From Oscillospiraceae bacterium (lineage in GTDB: Bacteria > Bacillota > Clostridia > Oscillospirales > Oscillospiraceae), in the NCBI GenBank assembly GCA_017535865.1, contig JAFXTM010000043.1:1-64000 (forward strand): a stretch of DNA of 64,000 bases, given 5' to 3'. A model generated the notes under the pieces. The model saw only the letters and a list, made by a program, of their open reading frames with translations. It did not search any database and had not been told where the DNA came from. The number at the start of each line of letters is the position of its first letter. Position 1 is the first letter of the stretch. This document shows positions 26,943-35,156 of the stretch, one piece after another. The translations under genes were made by a program, and so were the position numbers.

Positions 26943-27521
26943 ATGGCGAAGCTCTATTTCAAATACGGGGCGATGGGCTCGTCCAAATCGGCGCAGGCGC
27001 TCATCACCAAATTCAACTACGAGGAGCTGGGCATGACGGTCTGGCTCATCAAGCCCAGCGTGGACACCCGGGACGGGGCGGACCTGATCCGCAGCCGCAT
27101 CGGACTGAGCTGCCGGGCCGCAGTGATCTCGCCGGAGCAGGATATCAAGGAGGCCTATCGCGCCGCCGGGAAGCATGACGTTATCATCGCGGACGAGGCG
27201 CAGTTTTTCACGCCCGCGCAGATCGACCAGCTGCGGGACCTCGTGGACGAGGAGGATCTGCCGGTGCTCTGCTTCGGGCTCCGCACGGACTTTCTGACCC
27301 ACTTCTTTCCCGGGGCGCAGCGCTTGATGGAACTGGCCGACTCCCTTACGGAGATCAAGACCGTCTGCGCCTGCGGCCGCAAGGCGACGGTAAACGCCCG
27401 CATCGACGGCGCGGGCCGGATCGTCACGGAGGGCAGCCAGGTGATGCTCGGCGGCAACGACAGCTATATCGCCATGTGTCACCAGTGCTGGAAGAAAAAG
27501 ATCCGCAAACAGCAGACCTAA
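26943..27521 (+). CDS. tdk: Thymidine kinase
   Basis: The 192-residue TK1-type kinase makes dTMP from thymidine. The P-loop is the variant YGAMGSSKSA, Walker B appears as VIIADEAQF, and the lasso region includes RKATVNARI. The structural zinc is held by a four-cysteine set (CACGRK and CHQC). The ATG is 3 bases after the udk stop, with GAGGA upstream, so the two kinases are co-translated and both serve nucleoside salvage. Confidence 0.95.
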   Translation: MAKLYFKYGAMGSSKSAQALITKFNYEELGMTVWLIKPSVDTRDGADLIRSRIGLSCRAAVISPEQDIKEAYRAAGKHDVIIADEAQFFTPAQIDQLRDLVDEEDLPVLCFGLRTDFLTHFFPGAQRLMELADSLTEIKTVCACGRKATVNARIDGAGRIVTEGSQVMLGGNDSYIAMCHQCWKKKIRKQQT

Positions 27522-27552
27522 AAAAAGCGAGTCCGACGGACTCGCTTTTTTC
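27522..27552. terminator. Bidirectional terminator between tdk and the TPR gene
   Basis: A 13-bp stem (27522-27534 with 27538-27550) and a 3-base loop, with A and T runs on both sides. It can serve both convergent genes. Confidence 0.9.
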
Positions 27553-27562
27553 TGCGCCTTTT

Positions 27563-28603
27563 TCAGTTCAGACCCAGCCTGCCGCGGAGCCGCCGGACAG
27601 CGGCGGCGTCGTACCCGGCGGTCTCGGCCTTTTTCAAATAGTTCTCCGCCTTGTCCCGCTTCCCGGCCAGGCCGCAGATATAGCCGTAGTTTGCGTAGAA
27701 CAGCCCCAGCTCGCCGTCCCGTTTTTCCTTCTCGCGGAGCGCGCGTTCCATGTTCTTAAGCGCGCGGCGGTTTTCGCCGCGCTCCGCCTGGAGCAGGGCA
27801 AGATTGTTCAGCGCCCAGGGATTGCCCGTGTCGAATTGCAGCGCCGTCTGGTAGCAGGACAGCGCCCGTTCCGGAGACGCCGTGTTCTCGTAGGCCAGGC
27901 CGAGCAGGTTCCAGATCGTGGATCTCTGAAAAGGGGAGAGCGTCAGCCCGGTCGCTTTCAGCAGCAACGGGATCTGAGAGGCGTGGTCGCCCTGGGCGCC
28001 GAGCCGCTTCCGCTCATCCAGGACGCGCCTGTATTCCGCCTCGTCGGCGCCGGAAGAAGCTGCAGAAGCAGGTTTTCGGCTTTGAAGGACACCCCGCAAC
28101 CCACGATAGATCCCAAACAGCAGCAGCGCAAAGGCGAGCGCATAGACTGCGTCCAGCTCTTTGCCGAAGGGCAGGACCCGTCTGTCCCGGATCAGACCGT
28201 AGCCGGCGGCACAGCAGCCTGCGGCAAACAGGAGCTCGATGCCGAAGAAGGCCCAACGGAATCTCCGTCTGCGCCGAATAACGGACCAGAGGTATTTGCC
28301 GAGCGCGAGAACGATGGCCAGCGCCTGCAGCAGCAGGTGAAGGCCGAAATGCTGGATGAAAGCGCCGGGGATCAGCGACATGTCCATGTCGAAGACCAGA
28401 AGCTGATAGTGCAGGCGGCCGGTGGCGTATGAGGAGAAAAGCGTCAGAAGCAGCAGGGAACAGAGACAGGCGAAGAGATAGCGGAACCAGCTCCGGTCCT
28501 TTGCCAGGATGCTCTCGATCAGGTCATCGTAGAGAAACAGGGGCAGCAGCTGAAAGACCACATAGAAAAGACAGACTGCGACCGAGAAAAGCTCGCTGCG
28601 CAT
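27563..28603 (-). CDS. Membrane protein with C-terminal TPR repeats
   Basis: The 346-residue protein starts at the ATG at 28603, with GGAGG 8 bases upstream. The reading frame extends further upstream through the promoter and is not coding there. About five to six hydrophobic helices fill residues 1-200. The cytoplasmic C-terminal ~150 residues are helical with TPR-like pairs (WNLLGLAYENTASPERALSCY, WALNNLALLQAERGENRRAL, FYANYGYICGLAGKRDKAENYL). It could be a scaffold, but no family or function is recognised. It is convergent with tdk. Confidence 0.7.
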   Translation of the reverse strand: MRSELFSVAVCLFYVVFQLLPLFLYDDLIESILAKDRSWFRYLFACLCSLLLLTLFSSYATGRLHYQLLVFDMDMSLIPGAFIQHFGLHLLLQALAIVLALGKYLWSVIRRRRRFRWAFFGIELLFAAGCCAAGYGLIRDRRVLPFGKELDAVYALAFALLLFGIYRGLRGVLQSRKPASAASSGADEAEYRRVLDERKRLGAQGDHASQIPLLLKATGLTLSPFQRSTIWNLLGLAYENTASPERALSCYQTALQFDTGNPWALNNLALLQAERGENRRALKNMERALREKEKRDGELGLFYANYGYICGLAGKRDKAENYLKKAETAGYDAAAVRRLRGRLGLN

Positions 28604-28678
28604 GACCGGTACCTCCAGAACGGCGGACGGGCGGCGGCCGGGGATGGACGGCACGGCGCTCTCCCGCTTTTTGGACCG

Positions 28679-28707
28679 ATTGTAGCATATCCCCGGGGCA
28701 TTGGCAA
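28679..28707 (-). promoter_or_regulatory. Promoter of the TPR membrane protein gene
   Basis: On the minus strand TTGCCA (28707-28702), a 17-base spacer and TACAAT (28684-28679). Confidence 0.75.
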
Positions 28708-28726
28708 GCGTACGGACCGCCATCCG

Positions 28727-28764
28727 AAAAAACAGGCCGGGCCCCGGCGATCGCCGGAGCCCGG
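28727..28764 (-). terminator. Terminator of the DUF4349 lipoprotein gene
   Basis: On the minus strand a long GC stem (CCGGGC at 28764-28759 with GCCCGG at 28742-28737, plus inner CCGGCG/CGCCGG) is followed by six T residues. It lies upstream of the next promoter. Confidence 0.88.
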
Positions 28765-28784
28765 AGCAGACGGGGGTGTGAGAC

Positions 28785-29801
28785 TTATTTCTTCTCTTTT
28801 TCCGCTTTCGCGGCCCTGCGGGCTTCGCGGCGGGCCTTGCCGTTCCGGCGAAGCTTTCTGCCGAGCGGAAGCAGGACGACAAGCAGCACGGCCAGGATCA
28901 CGAGCGTCGGCAGGGCCTCCACAAACCAGAGCAGGAACTCGCGGAAGAAGCTGCCGACGGAGCTGAGGCCGTCGCGGAAGGCGCGGCTCAGGCGTTCGCC
29001 GTAGCGGAGCTGGATCGGGGTGTCCGGCGTATACTCGCGCACTTCGTTAAGCTGGAGATAGACGCTGCTGTAGCTCACGCGGCGATCCCAGTTGTTCAGA
29101 GTGGACTGGAGACTCTCGATCTGATAGCGGATCTCGGTAAGGCGGTCCTCCAGCAGGATGATGTCCTCCACATCCTCGGCGACTTCCATCATCTCCAGCA
29201 GACGCGCCTCCTGGGTCCGGTAGGCGTTCATACGGGCCTGGACGTCGTAGTACTGTGCGGTGACGTTCTCCGTGTAGACATGGGAATAGGGGACATTCCC
29301 CAGATCCGTGAGGCTGCCAATCAGCTCATCAAAGCGCTCGCCGGGGATTCGCAGCGCGAAATAGGCGCTGCGGGCGCTGCTGCGGCCGCGGGAGATGTCA
29401 CTGTAATTGGCGCCGTTGATGCTGCTCGACTCGATCCAGCCGTCGAAGCGCGCCACCAGCTCGTCGACCTTTCCAAGCGAGCCGTCAAAGTCCGTGGTCT
29501 CCACGGTGACGTCCGCGGAATAGATGAGCTTGGCGGGGTCTGCCTCGGGTGCTTCGCCGGATGGCTCGGCTCCGTTGGAGGCTGTCTTCTCCGCAGCCGC
29601 GCCGCGGGCGTAAGAGGCCGTGTCCGCCATGGCGAGACCGGAGGCCTGAGCCGGCTCGCAATACGCTTCCTCGGCGGCCGTGTCGTAGGTCATGTAGCTG
29701 CCCTCATAGGCGGCGGGAGCGCTTTTCGCGCTCTGCGCGGCGCAGCCGCAGAGGGACGCCAGCATCAGAATGCACAGGCAAAAAGCAAGGATCTTCTTCA
29801 T
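28785..29801 (-). CDS. DUF4349 lipoprotein
   Basis: The 338-residue protein starts at 29801 (MKKILAFCLCILMLASLCGC) behind GAGGAGGAG. The signal sequence ends in a lipobox LCGC, so it should be lipid-anchored outside the membrane. A DUF4349 domain covers about residues 100-320, with the features LIYSADVTVETTDFD, FDGWIESSSING, RIPGERFDELI and a coiled-coil segment (LLEMMEVAEDVEDIILLEDRLTEIRYQIESL, in two parts). A C-terminal transmembrane helix and a basic tail follow. The family is common in Gram-positive envelopes, but its function is unknown. Confidence 0.85.
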   Translation of the reverse strand: MKKILAFCLCILMLASLCGCAAQSAKSAPAAYEGSYMTYDTAAEEAYCEPAQASGLAMADTASYARGAAAEKTASNGAEPSGEAPEADPAKLIYSADVTVETTDFDGSLGKVDELVARFDGWIESSSINGANYSDISRGRSSARSAYFALRIPGERFDELIGSLTDLGNVPYSHVYTENVTAQYYDVQARMNAYRTQEARLLEMMEVAEDVEDIILLEDRLTEIRYQIESLQSTLNNWDRRVSYSSVYLQLNEVREYTPDTPIQLRYGERLSRAFRDGLSSVGSFFREFLLWFVEALPTLVILAVLLVVLLPLGRKLRRNGKARREARRAAKAEKEKK

Positions 29802-29983
29802 CGGGATCTCCTCCTCGTGGGATAGAATCTGGTCATGAGACGAGGAGGAATAAAAAAAGTTCCCTGAAGAATGGGCGGGGGTCGCAAGACAATTTTTCTG
29901 TGTTTTCAAGTTCTCTGCTTCACGTGGGCGAGAAACCGCAGGTCAAGATCCCCATTCCGAGGGAAATTGATACAAACACACGA

Positions 29984-30033
29984 TGAACCCAGGCTGAACC
30001 CAAAAATGCCTGGGTTCACTATCGTTGGGTTCA
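29984..30033. repeat. Interlocked inverted repeats of TGAACCCA
   Basis: The 332-base gap 29802-30133 holds no gene. Its notable content is four TGAACCCA-type half-sites: TGAACCCAGG (29984-29993) pairs perfectly with 30009-30018, and TGAACCCA (29995-30002) with 30026-30033. The two pairs are interleaved (A-B-A'-B'). The rest is AT-rich spacer and the terminator at 30059-30095. Confidence 0.6.
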
Positions 30034-30058
30034 AACTCTCAAACGATTGTGAATACAG

Positions 30059-30095
30059 GCAAAAAAGAGCGCCTCTTCACGTGGAAGAGACGCTC
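30059..30095 (-). terminator. Terminator of the toxin-immunity operon
   Basis: On the minus strand GAGCGTCTCTTC (30095-30084) pairs with 30078-30067, with one mismatch, and is followed by six T residues. It lies 39 bases after the immunity gene stop. Confidence 0.88.
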
Positions 30096-30133
30096 AACAA
30101 TAATAAGTCTAAATGAATTCTGTGTCGGTAAGC

Positions 30134-30541
30134 TTATCCGGCAGACACAGATACCCCTGCTTTCTCCGCATAAGAGAGCAGAGTAAATACTTCGGTAAAT
30201 AAATCTTTGCCATCAGCTGAAGTATAAAGATTCGCGCACGAAGTAACAGTAGACGCAATATTTCCTGCCCAAGGAGGAGGAATATCCGGCTTTTGAAGAT
30301 CATACACAGCTTTATCTGGTTCAAGGCTTGAGAAAGCAACCCTGACAGCCTCGAGCTGTCTTTTTGTCTCTTTCACATTCTCAGCCGAGCATTCACCAGA
30401 TTTTAAAAAAGCCATGGCAAGAGGGATGTCATTCTTTGCATCCGCAGTGAATGCGACAGAGGCCGTAGAGTAAATCGAATACCAGATACTTCCCATTCCT
30501 ACATCAACGCTCTTTTTTTCGTCAGAAGTAAAAATTCTCAT
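30134..30541 (-). CDS. Imm70-like immunity protein
   Basis: The 135-residue soluble protein fits the Imm70 immunity family by eye. The N-terminal VGMGSIWYSIYST region, a helical middle (KETKRQLEAVRVAFSSLEPDKAV), and the diagnostic C-terminal pattern PPPWAGNI...LYTSADGKDLFTEV are present. It begins on the base immediately after the stop of the lipoprotein-toxin gene, the usual arrangement of a toxin and its cognate antidote in polymorphic toxin loci. It is the last gene of a five-gene operon. By analogy it should bind and neutralise the toxin's C-terminal domain in the cytoplasm of the producer. Confidence 0.72.
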   Translation of the reverse strand: MRIFTSDEKKSVDVGMGSIWYSIYSTASVAFTADAKNDIPLAMAFLKSGECSAENVKETKRQLEAVRVAFSSLEPDKAVYDLQKPDIPPPWAGNIASTVTSCANLYTSADGKDLFTEVFTLLSYAEKAGVSVSAG

Positions 30542-31762
30542 TTATAACCCCACAATTTCAATCGGAATATTTGGGTAGATGTTTTCCAGAACACTCCAGA
30601 TATTCGTTTTCACAGCATTACATGTAGCTTCAGTAAAGCCGCGTCCCGTCACGTCAAGAATGATTCTTTGCGTAGAGCCCGCCGGAAGATTTGCAACTCT
30701 CGCCGCGACCTCCCGCTCAAGTTCGCTGTACAGGGTACCTAAGCTCGCTTGGCTTTCCAAGTTGTAATACTTTACCTCGATTGCTTCAATATGGTCCCCG
30801 AGAAATTGCACAACGTCAGGGCGTGTTGCACCTTGGGTACCAAATGGAACCTGCTGGCCATTCAAGTAAGACAACTGCTCGTAACCGCCTGTCTCATTTA
30901 GAGCTCGTAGTTCTGCTTGTCTCCATTGAGGTAAATCGTCCGCTATTTCAATAGATCCTTTGGCATATTCCGTTGCCCCTTCAACGGCCGATGAAGCCCT
31001 ATGAATAGCGCTGAGTTCAGTTGCCCCGCCAATCAGCGCTCCAGAGATTGCTCCCCATTTGAACCCTTCACTGCCGCCCAGCGCTGCTGCTTTCAAGGCT
31101 GCATCGAAATCCTTAGTCTGAAATCCTTCGATAACGCCAGCCGACACACCACCAATCAAACTGGAAGACAATGCAAATGTCGTTGCCGTTTTCGCGGATG
31201 CCGCAAAAACCATACTAACAGGTGCTAAACCTGCTCCACCCGTCACAACTGAAACAGTGACGCATACAAGAATTACTCCTGTCCCGATTGCTACGTTTTT
31301 CAGAACCTTCTCGTAAGTATCGTCATACCCCTCGAACGGTTTGACTATAGTTTCTCCGTTATCTCCAAGCGTAAAAACATATCGTGTTCCCTGAAACTGA
31401 GCGTCAAGTTCTGCAAGGGTATAACCGAAGAATACATTTGCCTGTGAATTATATGCCAACTCCTCCAAATACTCTTTTGAGATATATGTTGCGCTAACAT
31501 TTTCAACAATGTAATCCTCGCTTGAAAACTCGGACACTAATTCTGAATAGACAGAATCTTCAACATACTGCAAAAGATTTGGATCATTAAGTCCAGTAAA
31601 GCTTTCTGCTAAATCCGCATCATCTTTTGCTCCGGGTACCGCTTCTTCTACATTATCTGCAGCTCGTGATGGTGATGGGGTCGGCGCGGCTTCACTGTAA
31701 GCTGGGGCGCACCCAGAAAGAATAATCGTAAAGGCCAGTAGAAAAGCTATGTACTTTTTCAT
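30542..31762 (-). CDS. Lipoprotein with C-terminal PD-(D/E)XK-like nuclease toxin domain
   Basis: The 406-residue protein starts at 31762 behind GAGAGGG. A signal sequence ends in the lipobox LSGC (Cys18), followed by a Pro/Ser-rich linker. Residues about 155-220 are Gly/Ala-rich and hydrophobic, and the segment GFKWGAISGALIGGATEL (about 233-250) resembles the glycine-rich pretoxin region that precedes toxin domains in polymorphic toxins. The last ~110 residues contain RPDV (Asp316) and IEVK (Glu329, Lys331), the D...ExK pattern of PD-(D/E)XK nucleases. A strand-helix end (RIILDVTGRGFT, IPIEIVGL) follows, as in contact-dependent inhibition tRNA/DNA nucleases. The downstream Imm70-like gene supports a toxin role. 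Domain assignment is by pattern, not by search. Confidence 0.68.
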   Translation of the reverse strand: MKKYIAFLLAFTIILSGCAPAYSEAAPTPSPSRAADNVEEAVPGAKDDADLAESFTGLNDPNLLQYVEDSVYSELVSEFSSEDYIVENVSATYISKEYLEELAYNSQANVFFGYTLAELDAQFQGTRYVFTLGDNGETIVKPFEGYDDTYEKVLKNVAIGTGVILVCVTVSVVTGGAGLAPVSMVFAASAKTATTFALSSSLIGGVSAGVIEGFQTKDFDAALKAAALGGSEGFKWGAISGALIGGATELSAIHRASSAVEGATEYAKGSIEIADDLPQWRQAELRALNETGGYEQLSYLNGQQVPFGTQGATRPDVVQFLGDHIEAIEVKYYNLESQASLGTLYSELEREVAARVANLPAGSTQRIILDVTGRGFTEATCNAVKTNIWSVLENIYPNIPIEIVGL

Positions 31763-31778
31763 GCCTATCCCTCTCTTA

Positions 31779-33653
31779 TTAATCATCTGTGTTTTTCTTC
31801 TTCTTTTTCGACACCGCAAAGAAAGCTACTCCGGTAATGACAACAGCAGCAATCACTACAATTGGGATAACAGAACCGCTTTTGGGTTCTTCTACCGGGG
31901 TCTGTACACCAGTAGTGCCCTCGTTAGTCGGCTTGGCTGAAGGAACTGTGGTAGGCGCGGGTGTAGGTGCCGTATTATCCGTTTGCGCTGGTGAAGGTGT
32001 TGGCGAGACTAAAGTTCCGTTGGATTCGATCGTAGCTCCTGCAGCAACCCGGTCATTTAGCTCTGCAACACTGAGATTGTTGAGTGAAAGAGCTCTTAAA
32101 TAATCCGCATCTCCCACATAGATTTTCTTTGTTGTACTTTCACCGGTATACAGATTTTTCACACTGAAGGTATAGATTCCTTCATCTGTATATGCATCCC
32201 CGTCTTTCGCAGGCCGGTTAAATCGCACGTCTTCAACGTAGCCATTAGCTCCTGGAGCAACACGAGCGTATTTAACATCAATCGTTAAGTATCTCGATTT
32301 TGCCATGTCAAGCTTAAATCCATTCACAGTGATAGACTCATCTGTCAGTTCTTGCCCGGTCTTTACGTCAAATGGGTAGACCATACAGTTTCCATTTCTA
32401 ACCGAGAATGAAAATGAAATATGATAATCAAAGTACTCAGGGATTACCTCGATACCCACGACCTTCCTTGGTACGCTTTTTATTTTATAATCGAGCGAAA
32501 CTTCATAATCCCCCTCTTCGAAGAGTCTTACGATGGTATCCGCGCTGGTCGTAGCATTTGCCTCAAGATAATTTGTGTATACCTCGGGTGTGTGAGGTAC
32601 TCCTTTTTCATCTGTGTAACGGATAATAAGCGTGCCGCGCCCCATGTCCGTCTTTTCAATTTGGAAATATTTGTCGTAGCCCTTATCGTCGTCTGCAATT
32701 GACAGGGTTTCGCTCCCGTGTAACTTGTCTATATTTTCCTGAAGATTAAACCAAAGAGTAATTTGATCCCCAACGGTTTTCAAGAAAACAGGTGTTCCCG
32801 CGTCATCCTTCGTGGCCCTTGTATAGCCGCTAACAAAGAATCTTCCAAGGCTCCACCCATAGTGAGGATCTTTCAAATCAAGAGTAGAACTACCGCCTGC
32901 ATAACCATTGTTTTCCTTTTCTGCGCGGAACAATGTGCCCAAAGCCTTTGTTTGTGTATTTTCATCTTTGTCGCTTTGCTTCGCATCGTGGAGATAGAAT
33001 TCGTACACCTCGGCGGTTTTTTTATAGTCGTAATCACTGGTCTTTACAAAAAGCACTTTATCTTCACCGCGCTTGATTCTTGTTTCATAAACAACGATGA
33101 CGCGGTAGAAGCACCCGTTTGCTAACTGTACGCTCTTGGATGTGTAGATCGGCTCGACCTTTTTCTGCGACTCTGCAAAAACATTGGTCAACTCGACATC
33201 ATTAATCCAGGTCTTCCCATCTTTGGAAGTCTGAACAATGATTGCACCTTTTTTTATGTTTGAATCGAGCTTAAAATCCGCAACGGCTTTACTACTATCC
33301 TCAATTAGATGCCATTTTGTCTCTGGGGCGTCCCGAAGAGCATCTGAATAAGTGTAGATAAGCGCAACATTTCCTTCATTTACCGCGTAGGAGGGCATAC
33401 CGTTCTCAGTTCCGTCAGCAGTAACATTGCCAGAGATGGTAAAGCTACCGTAGGTATTTTTCCCATTTGTAGTGGCACTATACTTGGTAGTAGTAATCTC
33501 ATAGTGGTCCTTCTCACCAAAAGTATAAATTTTTCCGTCCACACTGACAGATCTATCTGCGGCAAATGCTGAAGGCGAGAAAAAGCTGAAACTAAGAAGG
33601 GTCACCAATACCATTGTTAAGGCCGTTAATCTAACAAGTTCTTTGTTTCTCAT
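31779..33653 (-). CDS. Large secreted, C-terminally membrane-anchored protein of unknown function
   Basis: The 624-residue protein has a signal peptide (residues 1-31, ending SAFA), then about 500 residues of predominantly beta-type sequence without a family I can name. A Pro/Thr-rich spacer follows (about 555-585, PTPSPAQTDNTAPTPAPTT). One transmembrane helix (about 595-614) and a KKKKK tail complete it, placing the bulk outside the cell. AAGGAG precedes the ATG. It lies 43 bases after a small membrane-protein gene and 16 bases before the lipoprotein-toxin gene on the same strand. A role in displaying, exporting or receiving the toxin is inferred from context only. Confidence 0.65.
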   Translation of the reverse strand: MRNKELVRLTALTMVLVTLLSFSFFSPSAFAADRSVSVDGKIYTFGEKDHYEITTTKYSATTNGKNTYGSFTISGNVTADGTENGMPSYAVNEGNVALIYTYSDALRDAPETKWHLIEDSSKAVADFKLDSNIKKGAIIVQTSKDGKTWINDVELTNVFAESQKKVEPIYTSKSVQLANGCFYRVIVVYETRIKRGEDKVLFVKTSDYDYKKTAEVYEFYLHDAKQSDKDENTQTKALGTLFRAEKENNGYAGGSSTLDLKDPHYGWSLGRFFVSGYTRATKDDAGTPVFLKTVGDQITLWFNLQENIDKLHGSETLSIADDDKGYDKYFQIEKTDMGRGTLIIRYTDEKGVPHTPEVYTNYLEANATTSADTIVRLFEEGDYEVSLDYKIKSVPRKVVGIEVIPEYFDYHISFSFSVRNGNCMVYPFDVKTGQELTDESITVNGFKLDMAKSRYLTIDVKYARVAPGANGYVEDVRFNRPAKDGDAYTDEGIYTFSVKNLYTGESTTKKIYVGDADYLRALSLNNLSVAELNDRVAAGATIESNGTLVSPTPSPAQTDNTAPTPAPTTVPSAKPTNEGTTGVQTPVEEPKSGSVIPIVVIAAVVITGVAFFAVSKKKKKNTDD

Positions 33654-33696
33654 GTCTTCTTCTCCTTAAAATGAGGCTTTATTCTCGCCCATGTTT

Positions 33697-33939
33697 TCAT
33701 ATAAAATGAGTTCGCAGAATTGCTCCGACTGCTCCTACAATTATCACCACAAATCCCAAAGTGATAATAATGGGAACTGCAAAATAGACTAGCCCAATAT
33801 ACACAATCCAAACGACAAGCATTGGAAGTAAAAGAACACTGCATAACGCCTTTACAACTCCCCATACGGCTCTGATACCAAATACAAGGAGTTTGAAAGT
33901 CAGCCAAATAACAGCAACAGTGATAATAATAGTCGGCAT
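33697..33939 (-). CDS. Small hydrophobic membrane protein of the toxin operon
   Basis: An 80-residue protein made almost entirely of two or three transmembrane helices (IIITVAVIWLTFKLLVF, then VLLLPMLVVWIVYIGLVYF and a third Gly/Ile/Val segment). The start at 33939 is preferred because GGGGG lies 9 bases upstream; a start 6 codons earlier overlaps the end of the WYL gene. No family is recognised. Its place between the regulator and the large surface protein suggests a membrane component of the same system. Confidence 0.62.
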   Translation of the reverse strand: MPTIIITVAVIWLTFKLLVFGIRAVWGVVKALCSVLLLPMLVVWIVYIGLVYFAVPIIITLGFVVIIVGAVGAILRTHFI

Positions 33940-33953
33940 ATGCTTAACCCCCA

Positions 33954-34910
33954 TCACTGAAGTAGTTCTATATAGCTTCCCTGACTACGTAACCACATAT
34001 TGATTCCTGTACCAAAAACCTCCGCGCTGATGATAAATGCGCCATCCTGCTCGTCCAGGATTTGTGCCGTTGGCAAACGATCCAGAATAGCGTCAACATC
34101 TGGACCGGTATATTTAAATCTGACTTTCTGAAGCTTTCCTCCATACATGAACTGGATTCTTTTTCTGAATTCCCCCTCTTCAAACCGGCTTGTATAGGGG
34201 ATGTTGAATCTCTCGTTCAGCATTTTCAATGAGCGGATTCTGTCAATCCTGTAAATGGTGGGGAAAGCATCATTCAAAACACTGAAGTCTTTTTTCACGT
34301 CTTCATCGTCAATGAAAGCGGTAAGATAGAAGTAGTATTCTGAAAACATGATTGCTGCCGGACGCAGTTTTCTATGAACGACAGTTTTATCTTTTGTCCG
34401 ATAGTAGTCGATTTCGATATACTTGGATTCACTGATGGCCTGCCCGAGATCCCACATGGTTTCAATAAAACGGGTCTTATGCCGAGGCTCCACATAGTGG
34501 AATTCTTCATTGCGGATCAATTCTTTTAACCGTTTCTGATTGACCATAGGGACACAGCAGGAGATGAGCTTGTCCAGCATCTCTGTCATTTCTGACTTGG
34601 TGAATGCCCTGCTGTCGAGAAGAATCTTGCAAAGCGCCAGAACCTCACTGTTCTGCAACCTCATCTGATAGATTGTTTCAAGCCGATATCCTTTTACAAT
34701 GCGGTCATATACAATTGTATTAACAATGCCCGTGCGTTCGGAATCGTCATCCAGGAAGTTGCGGATGTGGTCAATGTCCCGCTGGATGCTTCGCTCATTA
34801 ACACCGTATCGAGTTGCTTCCTCTGCCTTATTGATAGTATAACCATCTAACAGCTTGGAATAGATCTGCAGCACCCGGCCAATCTGGTCGCCTCTAATGT
34901 CTTCTTTCAT
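33954..34910 (-). CDS. WYL-domain transcriptional regulator
   Basis: The 318-residue regulator has an N-terminal helix-turn-helix (INKAEEATRYGVNERSIQRDIDHIRNFL), a middle linker, and a WYL domain at about residues 140-230 (IDYYRTKDKTVVHRKLRPAAIMFSEYYFYLTAFI, seen in pieces). A WCX-type C-terminal extension (VRFKYTGPDVDAILDRL) follows. WYL proteins sense ligands, often nucleic acids or nucleotides, and frequently control defence or mobile loci. It is the first gene of the operon behind an extended -10 promoter, so autoregulation is likely. AGGAGG precedes the ATG. Confidence 0.88.
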   Translation of the reverse strand: MKEDIRGDQIGRVLQIYSKLLDGYTINKAEEATRYGVNERSIQRDIDHIRNFLDDDSERTGIVNTIVYDRIVKGYRLETIYQMRLQNSEVLALCKILLDSRAFTKSEMTEMLDKLISCCVPMVNQKRLKELIRNEEFHYVEPRHKTRFIETMWDLGQAISESKYIEIDYYRTKDKTVVHRKLRPAAIMFSEYYFYLTAFIDDEDVKKDFSVLNDAFPTIYRIDRIRSLKMLNERFNIPYTSRFEEGEFRKRIQFMYGGKLQKVRFKYTGPDVDAILDRLPTAQILDEQDGAFIISAEVFGTGINMWLRSQGSYIELLQ

Positions 34911-34934
34911 GGCTACCTCCTATTCTGTACTCGA

Positions 34935-34943
34935 AGTATAGCA
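34935..34943 (-). promoter_or_regulatory. Extended -10 promoter of the WYL/toxin operon
   Basis: On the minus strand TGC-TATACT (34943-34935) forms an extended -10 box. No good -35 box is seen, which would fit activator dependence. The 19-base distance to the AGGAGG site is compact. Confidence 0.55.
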
Positions 34944-35108
34944 AGCGAGATAGACACAATATGTCATTCAAAAAAATTTGTGATGGGATTTGGAAAAGAA
35001 TCAATCAAAAACGAGCAAACAAAAAAGTGAAAAATCTGGAGCTGTCCAAACAGTAATATGTTTAAATGTAAAATACCATATTTCGACTACCATTACCAGT
35101 CCCCGAGA

Positions 35109-35143
35109 GAAAAATAAAGCGCCCCACAAAACTGTGAAGCGCT
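35109..35143 (-). terminator. Minus-strand terminator after the gene remnant
   Basis: AGCGCTTCACA (minus, 35143-35133) pairs with TGTGGGGCGCT (35128-35118), with a G-T pair, and is followed by TTATTTTT. It marks the island-core border on the right of the toxin operon. Confidence 0.75.
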
Positions 35144-35156
35144 GCATTTTCAATGG

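Noticed and set aside
29871..30116. 81-codon plus-strand frame between the DUF4349 and immunity genes
   Set aside because: It lacks a ribosome binding site, runs through the interleaved repeats and the terminator, and the translation looks random.
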